A stretch of DNA of 39,613 nucleotides from Phanerochaete sordida (Eukaryota > Basidiomycota > Agaricomycetes > Polyporales > Phanerochaetaceae). The DNA is taken from NCBI GenBank assembly GCA_019973155.2, contig BPQB01000147.1, positions 1-39,613 on the forward strand, read 5' to 3'. Of this stretch, positions 23,590-34,549 are shown in pieces. Position numbers and translations under genes: made by a program. The notes under the pieces are model-generated. The model made no database searches, was not told the DNA's origin, and worked only from the letters and a program-made list of their open reading frames with translations. Each line of letters opens with the position of its first letter. The stretch's first letter is position 1.

Positions 23590-24775
23590 TCCCGACGCTC
23601 ACGCTCCCCAGCCGCGCCGTCCGGCCGCCAAATGCTGCCCTTCGCCTAGGCAGATGTTTTCACAACTTTCCAGCTCGGTGCTGCGATCATCGGACGACGC
23701 GCGCATATCGAGTAGGGTGACGCCACGCCATCCAGAATATGCGCCGCGCAGGAGGTCAGACCGGCGCGACGACAGGCAGCGGTACTCAAGCTCACACAGG
23801 TGTGCAGGGCCGTAAACTATATAGTCTGCTCGCTGTATCTCATAGCGTAGTCAGGTTGCGATAACACAAGGCTCGTCCTGTCGAGCGTCCAAGATACCTG
23901 CCGCACCGCTCTGCACCGAAACCCAGTGCGGGAAGGATGCTGCACGCTATCAGACCGGCCGTCCCGGACGTCACCCAGAGAACTTGGATGCGACGATGGT
24001 GGGGGCTGGGACAGCGGAAGGGGACGTCGTTCTGGCTTTAGGGCAAGGGTCTATGACGAGGACATTGGTCTGCTGGTGCGCATACAAGCAGTACAACGTC
24101 TGTCCATGCTAACTCGATGTCAGCTCCAGAGCCACGACCTACACTGCGCGAACTGCTATCTGGGACCTCTGCGCTCACATCCGACGACCGCTAGCTAACC
24201 AGCCGGTGCTGCGATAGCTATGCTATCTCCACGACCTCCACATCCGCGATATTCCCATGCACCAGCTGCATGCACGAACACAAGCACACACGTACACATG
24301 ACCGCGATTTCTGTAGCCATTGTACGGGTGGCTCAACGGCTGCGACGGATCCAGCTCACGCTGGGCTTTGCCTTCCGGCACCTCCCGACTACCTCGGCCG
24401 CCCCGCCCCGCCTGCGGTGCCAGGTATCACACCAGACCACCTGCGTGGACGCACTGCTTCTGCGATTGCCGTTCCGGTTCATCCAGCCGTTGTCCATCCC
24501 AGCACCTTTCCGAGCCCAGCTCTGTCGTGTAGCCGCATTGCCAGCATCGATTCGACCATCCGATTCCGCGCCTTGACAACGGTACTACCACCGCGATCTG
24601 GAGCCGTTTCGCCATACCCTGATACCCTGACCTGTGTTCGCCGCGTCCGCCCTCTTCTCGTGCATTACCGTAGGGCACGCCTTTACTTTGGTTACCATGG
24701 CCGGCCCGACCTCATCGCAACAATGCTCGCTAGACTTGCAAATTTGCTCTCGAACACATGCGATCACTGCTGCAC
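23590..24775. repeat. Head-to-tail duplication, second unit
   Basis: Second unit of the tandem pair starting at 21905. It carries small indels and many substitutions relative to the first unit. No open frame is conserved over its length. Confidence 0.65.
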
Positions 24776-26204
24776 GACTGTCTTGCAGCTTGACAAATGA
24801 TGCTCTCTCGGTCCATGTTCGCAAAACATCCAAGGTGTCCCTCACTCCCACCGGTCACCTCCCATGCCCTTGTGTCTCAACTGCGACCCATGATAAGAGA
24901 CCGCACGGCAGCACAGTGAGGACCAAGTGAGGACTGCCTGGCAATTGCACGACAAAGTGTCATGGGCGCTGAACGCTGAGCCTGGCCAAATAGCTATAGA
25001 TGCCTAGTAGCATTCTGTCGCCAGGTGTGTACTTATACCGTATCCTACTCGTCATGCAAGTCAATGTTCATCGCCTGGACGCGACAGTCTCTCCCTCAGT
25101 GCGCTACAAAAAGCCCGGTTCTGAGGCATTCGCTGAATGCGCTCTCGAATACAAGGCGTGGTCACGGTGAAGACGAACAGGCCGGCCGACTGTCCTCAAA
25201 TTCGTCCTTACGCATGTCTGGTGAGTCTTGTATGTCATCGTCGTCGGAGAATATCTCTCACGCAATGTGGGCGGTAGAGCCTCGTAGGTGCGGTCGTGCA
25301 GATCGGGCAGCTTCGCCATGCGGAAGCGTGCGCCTTTTCCGTCCTCAGCGACCCAGCCTTCCGTTCGAATTTGCAATAACTCCGTTCTCGCTGCTCGCTC
25401 CATCCCTCGTCAACTTCCGCTCTACTGCATGCTACTCTGCAAGCGTCTTCCCATACGTGGGCAAAGCACGAGCTCCTGCCTGAGGATGTCTGGTGATACC
25501 ACATACCCGATCTCCGGCTTGGTGACTCAGGAGGTGGGTTATAGCACACCAATACCAGCACGTTGAATGCAGCATATCCTTTCTATCAGCGCTGTTGGAC
25601 TCCCCATATCGGATCGCGACCCGGGTCGCCTGCTTTTCCGTCATCCCCGCGCCGCACTTTGCGGGCGTGTTACGATCTTCCGGCTCATTTCGTACGCAAC
25701 ATACGGGACACAGCCAGGGCAAACAATATACCCCAGGCGCGCTGCAGACGTGGCCTGTCGTCACTTGCTCCATAACTCGACGTATTAGATCGTGCGAGAA
25801 TTTTGTCCCATGGAGTCCTTGGTTTTACCTCGAGTCCGTACCAAATCGGTCCGCCGTCTCTTCCATCATTGCCCTGACGTCTCCTAAGCAAAGGCATGCG
25901 TAAGCCGGTTGCGAATATCCGCGACACCAGCGCTGACTGCGCTGCGACATATCCTTTTGTCCGGACGGATACACGACTTTACTGACGGCGCGCGTGCTTC
26001 GCCAGCCATTCACACGTTTCTACAACAGCTCTCTCACGACCTGCTTGTGCGAAGTGGGAAAGATCCGAAAGCAGCCTTCGACCGGTCTAGGATTTCATAT
26101 GCGGAACCATATTTTCCGTACCCTGACAGTTGCGCGTGCGCAATGCACGATTGTGGCCGTACTTGGGATGCGCAGCGCTGTGAAGCACGCTCCAAGATTC
26201 GTTC
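24776..26204. other. Region upstream of copy 3 without a firm gene
   Basis: The most protein-like frame is on minus, 25403-25104 (RTEGWVAEDGKGARFRMAKL), followed after a frame change by an acidic stretch (EIFSDDDDIQDSPDMRKDEF). This may be a decayed gene that I cannot name. Other frames have no recognisable content. The last 120 bases resemble sequence before copy 2. Confidence 0.35.
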
Positions 26205-26250
26205 GCTGTCCTCGTGTCAGGACATCGAGCTCACAGCCTTGGAGCGCTAC
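26205..26250 (+). promoter_or_regulatory. Conserved upstream element of WD40 copy 3
   Basis: The core ATCGAGCTCACAGCCTTGGA, about 129 bases before the ATG, is almost identical to that of copy 1. An open frame runs through it here from 26214, but the sequence is shared as DNA and is not open in copy 1, so it is treated as non-coding. Confidence 0.5.
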
Positions 26251-26333
26251 CACAGCATCAGCATAGCGTGCAACGCTCACGCCTCCGTATTGCAACCTGG
26301 CCCCCCTTTGTCTCAGCCGACCTCACATGCACA

Positions 26334-29300
26334 ATGTTCCGCCTTGGTAGCAAATCCCTCACACCGGCCGAGATCTATGCCACCAGTCTCGAGAGGTTCT
26401 CTCTGGGACATCCGCTTTGGTCCCCCGCGCCACAGTCGCTCGCTACATCGCACGACCCTGCGGAGCCGCAGGCTTCCACCTTACCGCATGCGTCCGCGGA
26501 CCCGTCACCGACCTCCGCAGAGGCTCCACAAACCACTGCCAATGCAAGAGCGTCCGCCGAGGCGCAGGTCGCCGACGTCGGGTTCCTATTCGAAGGTGCA
26601 TTCATCCGACTATTCCATCTCGACACATCTGCGTCGAACAAGAAGGTCACTCACCTCGACCCGCCCTTCGAGAGCATTGCACCGCTGGAGAAGAACACCT
26701 TCCTGCCGATGAAGAAGTCCACTCCCCTAAAAGCTGACCACTACTGTAGTCGTGGAGTAAGGACCAGGGAGGTCCATGGCTCTGTGAATGTGTGAGTTGC
26801 ATATCGCTACGATATGACTTATATTTCCTAACACGCACGCAGCCCTACTGGACCGACTGTTTCCGTCGGACTGGCAGCTGACTATACCTGCCGGGAAGCC
26901 CGAGGCGCGGCCCTGACTCTGCAAAGCGATGCAGACGTTATGGTGTCTCTCCCCAGCACGCTCCTCCGCCGGTATATCAAACAGCACCTCTCCACATGGC
27001 ACGAATACGCGACTGGAAAGCTCGGCCTCGAGATCAAGCAGGAGGATATTGCGGTGGTGATCGGGTGGACCAAGACTGCACCCGACTGGGCCGTGACGGC
27101 GTTCGGGGTTGACGATGAAGTCAGTGCCTCGATGTCCCTGACGGCCAACATTGCGAGCTCTGCGAGTGTCGCTGGAGGCGGATCATCCTCGACGTCCGTT
27201 AGTACATCTCAGGTACAGCAACATGGTCGAGAATACGCCCAGGCACGATCACATCGTGGAGACCGTGACGGTCGAAAAGACCAATCCGTCTTTCTGAAGC
27301 TGGCGAGGGCAAAGAGGCGCCTCATCCTTCCGCTCCGAATAGTTGCAAAGGCTGATGAGAATGATTTGCCACCGGGCCGTCGGCGTGTACAAGATGCTTT
27401 GGAAGAAGCGGAAAGGCACGTAAAAGACGAGGAGATGTATGCTGAAAATTGTTGGCAGGAGTACATGAGAAATGTACAGTGGCTGCAAAAAATAACGCAA
27501 TTCATGTTTGGGGCTAAAACCAAAACATTATTTTGGCATATTCTGCTTATTGTTTAGCAGCCACAATAATTGTGAGTGGTAGTGTGATGCTAATGGTATG
27601 ATATAATTAAGTTTGTGTAATGATGGGGATTCTATCAAGTGTGTTAAAAATCAAATGCTTGAATATTTGGTCATTTGCTATTGGGCTCATAAACTGTGAT
27701 GAAGGACTTCTAAAATTCCCCTTATATTTTTATGCATAGCTGGCTACCCATACAATGTGCACGCATAAAAGTTTTTTTGTACTCATAATATATATGCAGC
27801 AATGCATTGTTTTACACATTGCAGAAATAAGCACATTTCTCAATATATTCTCAATAGCTGTAAATTACATAAATTCTTTGCACACTGGCATGATATGGCT
27901 CAAGAGATCCATTTGTAACAGTGTACAGCTCAGCAGGTTATAATAAGTAATAATGATGACACTGCAATGATAATGAAATTTGCAACTGTTGGGTGGCAGA
28001 GTAATGAGCAAATTACTTGTGCTGCAGTGGTGTAATTGATATTTCGTCCAAACGCAAGTTAGTGCGGATGATACTGTACATGATCAATTTTTTTGGCTAT
28101 TTCTGAGGCTCATCATTGACTGCTACAGCTAATATATGTAAATTGATATTTGCATCTTTTATTGCAATTTAACTGCTAAAGGAGGCCAGCTTGAATGTTG
28201 TAAAAATGGGTCAATATAGGTAGAAGGATGTATAACATTGATAATAGTCCACTGCTATAAATATGAGCACTATTGATGCTCAAATAAATATTTTATCAGG
28301 CCCCTTGAAGTGAATTGCGTTATTTTTTGCAGCCACTGTACGTGCCATGTCGAGACGTCTTTTGCCGGATCTTGCTCAGCTGTATGCTAGGGACGAAAAG
28401 TGCCTGATCGATTGGACATCGTCCAGGACTACATCTTTGAGGTACATCTTTATGACGTACTAATATACAGGAGCGTGCTAAGACTTGCGTGGACAGATAT
28501 CTGCTGCCACTGTCGCCATAGTGAGCGACGATGAGGTCGACCGTCTCCTCGTGCGTATGCCAAGAGCGCTAGCTATATGTTATGTTGCCTGAACTGACCA
28601 GTCAAAAGTGTGGCCGGCATGTTGTTGACTTTGCAAGCTGGCTGCGGAAAGTGCAGCCAGGAGTCGAAGTGGACGATGACGAAGGTAGATCTTTGTCATA
28701 TATCTCCTATTTGGCACTTATCGTAAGCTTGGCAGTCGGGTCACTGCGCATGGAGGATGCCATCCGCTTGCAGCAGGAATACAAATTTAGGAATCCGCCT
28801 ATCACAGCTGCCGACCGCGACAAGTGGCCGCAGATCACTCGGAAAGATGCAGGATCCTTGACTGACGGTCAGATTCTGCTCGGACCGACCGAGGCAAAGG
28901 CAGTACCATATAAACATGTCGTCTTCGGCGACGCCGAGACAATGCAAAGTAATCGTCGCTTTATTTGCCGTACAAGTAAGCTATTGATAACAGAGAATCA
29001 TTACAGTCAATGATTATACCACTGTATCCTTATCGTCAAACGGCAAGCTGGTCGCAGCAGCTACTGGCGACATGATCGTTATATGGAGGCTTCAGGATGG
29101 CCTCGCCGTCCAATGGCTTGAGCGAGACGGGCATACAGACATCATTCGGCAGATAGGCTTCTCGCCGGACAGCCAGCACATCGTCTCAGCAGCCAGAGAC
29201 AAGCTTGCGCTCGTCTGGAACGTCAATACCGGTGACGTGGTGCACCGCTTGGAGGGGCATGAGCAGGTCGTCAAATTCGTCTTGTTCTCCCCCAATGGCA

Positions 29301-30031
29301 CGCAGATCGCGACCCGCTCCAGCGACTCCGAGCTGAGGATGTGGAGCGCTTCGAGCGGCAATCTGCTCTATGCCATTACGGATCTCAGGTCAGGGTACGG
29401 CGGGGACATCCTTTTTTCTCCAGACGGCGCACACCTGGCTGCAGATTCAAACGCCTCGCAGGACGACACCGCCGTGGTGGTCATGGACTGCCGTACGGGC
29501 GAGCGCATTGCGACACTGCGCAAGCAAGGCATCTACTGCATGGCGTTTTCGCCCGGGGGCGGCCGCATCGCAACAGGGTCCAAGGACGGCAGCACGTGCG
29601 TGTGGGACGCGGCGAGCGGCAAGGCGCTGTTTGAGCTGAAGAAGCACGCAGATGATATAAACGGGGTGGCATTCGCACCAGATGGCGGCGAGGTCGCGAC
29701 AGTGTCGGACGACGGGACGGTCGTGATGTGCGACTCACGCACTGGCGAGCGGGGCTTCACCTTCCGTGCCGAGAGCGTCCGGGGCCAAGACAAAGAACCG
29801 GTACAGGCTATGGCGTACTCTCCGAGAAACGACTTTATAGCGTGGGGCGCGAACGACGGCTGTGTGCGTGTCTGGAACCGCACGACCGGCGCTTTTGTGG
29901 CGACGTTTTACGGTCATACTGGCGCGGTGTGGTGGGTGATGTTTACGCCCGATGGGTGGGACATCTTGTCGCACGGGGCCGATGAAGTTGTACGATTGTG
30001 GAGCGTCCGGGACGCCCTATGTCTCTCGTAG
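26334..30031 (+). CDS. WD40 propeller protein with Agaricomycete N-terminal module, copy 3
   Basis: Seven exons: 26334-26791, 26843-27473, 28391-28441, 28497-28550, 28609-28684, 28736-28948, 29007-30031. This gives 835 residues. The N-terminal module covers residues 1-363, the linker 364-494 and the WD40 units 495-835. Exon 1 carries about 38 extra codons of Ala/Pro/Ser/Thr-rich sequence between HPLWSPAP and ADVGFLFEG, absent from copies 1 and 2. Intron 2 is 917 nt instead of about 52 because of a transposon that landed in its 5' splice site. With the outer donor (GTACAG at 27474) the protein is intact. If the element is retained, translation stops at 27555-27557 after about 27 extra codons. 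The model is otherwise uninterrupted. Confidence 0.85.
27477..28338. mobile_element. Non-autonomous TA-target DNA transposon (Tc1/mariner-like MITE)
   Basis: The 862-bp element has perfect 28-bp terminal inverted repeats (27477-27504 and 28311-28338) beginning CAGTGGCTGCAAAAAATA. It is flanked by a TA duplication (27475-27476, 28339-28340). CAGT ends with a TA target fit the Tc1/mariner superfamily. The interior is markedly AT-rich against the GC-rich host and holds only tiny frames (the largest is 62 codons, 27755-27943), so no transposase is present. It lies in intron 2 of WD40 copy 3. Copies 1 and 2 have the short intron. Confidence 0.9.
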
Positions 30032-30490
30032 AGCACAGACCCATGACCCACGTATGTATCACTCAAATATTATTGTCCTCGAGCGATTCCTGGGGGGCAG
30101 CGCAGCGGCAAGACATTGTATAAACAACGCTGCAATGCTGCATGGATTTCTTTCGCCTCGAACTATGTTTTACCAGGGACACATTCCTTGGATCTACGGG
30201 TAGTGTACGCCATCGCAGCATGCCGCGGCTAGTGGTAGAGCATTTCATACTGCTCACTAGGCAGCGTGCCTAGGGAAAGCATGGCCACCAACAGCTACGA
30301 CGTTGGAGAAAATGCCCGCCAGGCATATATATATATATATAGCGCAAAATATGGAGCGCTCCATGGCCTCACTCAACCTTACATGCGCGTATCCGGCCTG
30401 CTATACATTTCGTATGCCATAACATGTGCCATGCCTGGGGAAAATATGTAAATCAGAATGACAGCAAAGGCCGCGAATCCTTGGTGAGGG
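30032..30490. repeat. 3' flank of copy 3, shared by all three paralogs
   Basis: Aligned with 2853-3300 and 16930-17390, and breaks off near 30490, where copies 1 and 2 continue. It includes a short (AT)n run around 30326-30342 that interrupts the homologous sequence. Confidence 0.7.
30234..30440 (-). pseudogene. Terminal exon remnant of a convergent gene, copy 3
   Basis: The tail SEQYEMLYH and stop are retained, but the codon equivalent to Gln in copies 1 and 2 (SQMPAA) is a TAG stop, and the AT repeat disrupts upstream sequence. This copy is clearly inactive. Confidence 0.4.
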
Positions 30491-31439
30491 CTGCCGCTAC
30501 GGATCCTGCGCGCTGGAGCTCGTTGACAAATGTAGAAAGCGGGCTCACGCGGGAGCACTCACGCGAGACCGCAGGCTTTGTGCTGAGACGAGGGGAGCTG
30601 TTTTGGGAGCCGTGGCAGGAGCCACAAACGGCGATCTTCGGCATCGGCGTCGGCGATGAGCATGAGGTTGGACGTCAACAAGCACAGTGGTGACATCGGT
30701 TCACGGCACCACGCTCTACTCACCGAAAAGCCTGTGGGCGTAGGAACTATAGGAGGGGATTGTCCGCGCCTACATTGGCGTCGAGGAGGAGGCGGATGGC
30801 ACCGCCGAGCATTTGACCGGCGCCCTTCGCCGTTATCATAAATCACCGTTTGTTGGCAGGTCTGCGCGAGTTAGGGCATGTCAGTATCGTAACGGTAAAG
30901 CGAACAGACGGAGATCCCGCGCGGAGCGAGGCCATAGGCCTATTACTGCCTTTGCGCGGTGGCCAGAATATCTTGCCAGCGCACCGAGCGCGGTACTAAT
31001 TCCTACCAGGGCCACGATTTACTGCCCCTTCATAGCAGTTAGTCGTGGAGTACGGGGCGAGATATGTGGCGACGCTCACGCCTCTGGCAGAGCTTGCCCC
31101 TGTGTGTCAAAGTAACCTACGGTGCCCTCGCGGCAGGCGTCGCGTACACGATTCTCGTAGGCAATGGCAGCTTCAAATTCGCCTGGACAGCAATCATAGA
31201 CGGTCGCAACGCACCGCGTGCTAGCAAAAGCGCGAGCACGAGGACTGCAGATTCGTGAGCGGCGTGACTCGGAGGACTTGCGGCGACTACACTCACGAGG
31301 CGGATATCGTAGCGAGAGCCACACCTTGATGAACGCGTGGTCGGCTGTAGAATGTGCTGGCGCGACTCGATGGGCCGGGGACCGTGCTGCCTTCTTGTTT
31401 GCCCCAGAGTACGCGGCCGCGTTTGACGAAGCATCGCGG
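30491..31439. other. Region without a supportable gene
   Basis: Overlapping short frames on both strands (up to 105 codons). None is recognised or repeated elsewhere in the window. Confidence 0.4.
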
Positions 31440-33770
31440 AGGCCAGGTCGTCACCGGGCGCTCGGGGTCCGACGAGTGATCCGAGCGCTTCGATCTAGAT
31501 CTTGAGATCGACAGCTCTTCCCACACTCTGCTCGCGCCGCCGCTGTCTCTCCTTCCGCCTTCGAGCAGCCTTCACGCCGTCCACCTCCGACGCGCCTCCT
31601 CCTCTCATCGACAACATCCCTTTCTCAGCGACATCGCTACACTGAGGGCCCCGATCGTTGACGCAGCAGCTGCCGCAAGCACGACGCCCCGGGCACGCCT
31701 TGACGTTTATGTTCCCCGCACGCGCGCGGGCCCTTTCTCAACCAGATGCTGCCTTTCGCCTCAGTCGATGAACCTCGGGCCTTCCTTCCGTCCGTTGCGT
31801 TATGTAAGGTCTGCTACTTCCAGGTAGAAAGGCAGCTCGCAGCTGTTAGGCCTGCACGATGCGCGGAGGATTGGTGCGGGGGAACGATGGGTCGCGGGGC
31901 TCGACGAGCAATGTAAGGGTGAGTAATATCCTTGTATCGCGCATATGTATCCCTGTCTCAATGATAGATCAGAGTCATCATTGACATCGTGCGAGGCCTC
32001 TCTTCCCGACAACAAGTCATCGACACCGTTCATTCCGCGCCGCGCCGCGAGGCGTGTGCGCGAACGACCTCGAACCATTTACCTGTCATCTCCTACTGCA
32101 AGTTCTACTCATCAAGAGCTGGTATTTGGAGCCATACCGGCGATGATAAGAAGCACACACAGCAAGTATAGGCACGCGCTCACGAACAACCCCCTCGCGA
32201 CGGTGAAGCACGCGAACGACCTGGGTGACGTCGTGCGCCCCGTCTGCGTTGACTCCAGATCCAACTCTGGTGACGATGATGGCTGAGCATTTACGTCGCT
32301 TATCGGACGGACGCGAGGGGATAGAGCGTCCTCACATTTCAGAGGATGCGCTCGCCCGCAGCTGGGCGACGTGCGCTGAGGCGTGCCGGTTGGCGAGATC
32401 ACGACTTGGCGTGCGGGGACGCAGGAGAGTGGACGATGAGAGATTGTGCTCGTGAGTGGAAGGAGGGAGAGATAGAAATAGGGTCGCGGGGGAGGTGCGA
32501 TGCTCAGAGCCTCCGTGAAGGGCGAAGACGACCAGAGGAGCAGGTGGAGGAGTATCCGCCGTGGACACCAGGATAAGAAGCAAAGGAACGGCTACCGACG
32601 CGTTCGACAAGTACGTTCGTCTGTCAGTTCGAGGCAGCTCTTTCTCAGTTGTTCGTGACTAGATCCACGACAAATGTCCAGCCACGGGCTCGTCTCAGCT
32701 TGATATCCACAACAGTATGTATCTGAACCTCGAACGAGGTTTGTACAGCTAATGAGCGTGCAGCAGCCCGCAGTCCTGAACAAGCCTCCAGCGACCCCAC
32801 CTAGAAGCTTCCCGTCGCTGTCCAGGGCCTAATCCGCTCGATATCAGCCCACGAAGCGTCCGCTCGGTGGCACTATGGGACATATCTCAACCCTTCCCGC
32901 CCCCACGAGCTCTGCCCACTGCACAAACCCATTCCTCGCTAGTCGCGCCGCCTATCCCGCCGGATCCGCATGCAGAGCCGCGCGTATTCATCGCTCTGCC
33001 GTCACCGAAGCGCGTGCCCGAGGTCGCGCACATCTGCGGCTCAAAAAACAATAATACCGGGACCAGATGCACGATCGCGACGCTCAAGGCGTTGGGTCAC
33101 GAGAAGAAGAGGAAGAAGACCACCATGTCGATATGAAGACGAAAGCAGCGAAGAAGCCCGCGCGCACATCCACGAGCAGCTCCGAGGGTGGCACCCCCCG
33201 CAACGCTCCATCGCAGCACGCAAGCCCCAACAAGACGCCGAGCACGCTCTCGCTGGGCAATCGGCGCGGGGCATACTCTACCTTGACGACAATACACGCT
33301 CGGTGGACGGACGCCCGTCGACGCCATCGCGGGCCGCGACGACCAAGACCACGCGACCCTACGCGACCGCACGGGCTAGTCGCCCTCAAACACGCAGAGC
33401 GCCTCGCGCTCCCAGTGAGTGCGGCGCATCTTGACCGTCGGCGCGGTCTTCTTCATGTCGAGAGCGGCCCGTCGCTGCGCCCGGCGTTCTGCTGATGCGC
33501 GCGCTTCCTGTGCGACCGTATATCTGTGCCCATGATGTTCCAGCGTCAGCGCCGCGTCGATGCTGCCCGCGACATGGCACGCGTCCGCTTCGTATTTCAT
33601 TCGAGACGCTATGCCAGTTCTGACAAACATTTCGAGGACTACCCAAGTTCCCTCCGGTCCAACGCATCTTCCATCTTCTAAACCATCCCTGTTCACTTTG
33701 AACCGCCCCTCTCATCGTTATCCGACCATCGTGAGATGGCAAGGGCACCAGCGGCCACGGCCGCTGCAAC
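31440..33770. repeat. Second duplicated block, 5' part (second copy)
   Basis: Collinear with 6560-8470. It includes the frame MSVQQPAVLNKPPATPPRSF at 32752, interrupted by a stop where copy 1 reads on, and a stretch reading ALPSPKRVPEVAHICGSK. Frames in the two copies are broken at different places, so decay continued after duplication. Confidence 0.6.
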
Positions 33771-34028
33771 ACGGCTATAAGCATTTTCGAGCTCCTCCAT
33801 CACATCTTCAACGAACCCGCGCCGCGGCTCACCCTGGAGGGCCGCTTCCCGCAAGAGGCCGACGACTTTGTCGACAACTGTCTGCTCAAGGACCTCGACG
33901 CGCGCAAAACGCCCAAGGAGCTCCTCGTGCGTGCCCTGTGCTTTGCTCTACGTTCGTCGCTGACGCGCTCACAGAAACACTCGCGCGCGAGCAGCTTCGA
34001 CCTCGTCGCGTGGGCATCAACATTCTAG
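33771..34028 (+). pseudogene. MAP kinase kinase (Ste7/Fuz7 type) C-lobe relic, copy 2
   Basis: The plus strand in the frame of 33777 reads ISIFELLHHIFNEPAPRL, continues TLEGRFPQEADDFVDNCLLK and DLDARKTPKELL, and ends SFDLVAWASTF at a stop (34026-34028). This order is the end of the kinase C-lobe in fungal pheromone-pathway MAPKKs. The catalytic core is not found upstream in a matching position. This copy retains the segment deleted from copy 1, so the two decayed independently. The remaining sequence could not make a working kinase. Confidence 0.7.
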
Positions 34029-34194
34029 ACCCGGTCTCACCTTCACTTCGTGGCAACGGGCAGCTCCCGACTTGGCGTTATCCTTTCCGTTCTTGTTACG
34101 CGCCCCAAACAAGGACGACGTACATATTTATACCCCTGCCCATTCGTGTTCACCCTCTTGCATGCTGTCTGTGCTTTGTAGGAGCAGCCCGGTC

Positions 34195-34330
34195 CATGTA
34201 CTCTAGCTTAGAATCGTGCAAAGCGCGGGCAATGATACGGCGGTCGGGACCGGCTGGTCCGACGCGACGCACCTCCATCGTCTGCCCTGCGCTGCACACG
34301 TCGGCTTTGAAGTCGCCGCCGATATATATT
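34195..34330 (-). pseudogene. Minus-strand relic with GPAGPDRRIIA motif, copy 2
   Basis: Reads DFKADVCSAGQTMEV and RRVGPAGPDRRIIARALHDS, matching the relic at 8880-9030. Unidentified family. Confidence 0.3.
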
Positions 34331-34549
34331 CGTCGTTCTGTAGAGCATGATTAAAAATGCGCAATCGCAGTGCTAAGTATCCCGGGGTGTGTCGTGAACT
34401 ACATGGGAAATCGTGATTCGTCCGATGATTGTGGGGAGCGTCATAGGCGGAGGATTGTGATTGTAGGGGAGCATTAGCGGCGCTGTAGCGATATGGATTC
34501 ATCAAAGGAGGAGATCGTGGTGATATCGACAGACATGATCGTCGAACCA

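Noticed and set aside
26214..26333. Upstream ATG for copy 3 (and the open frame before 14105 in copy 2)
   Set aside because: The extension crosses the conserved upstream element, is not open in copy 1 and has no protein similarity between copies.
27755..27943. 62-codon frame inside the AT-rich element
   Set aside because: Hydrophobic chance frame in AT-rich DNA, no DDE transposase residues or helix-turn-helix.
139..30031. NACHT or other P-loop domain that would make these NOD-like receptors
   Set aside because: Searched exons 1-6 of all copies for GxxGxGK[ST] and Walker B patterns and found none.
30326..30342. (AT)n run as a possible telomeric or regulatory repeat
   Set aside because: A short simple microsatellite present only in the copy 3 flank; nothing else supports function.
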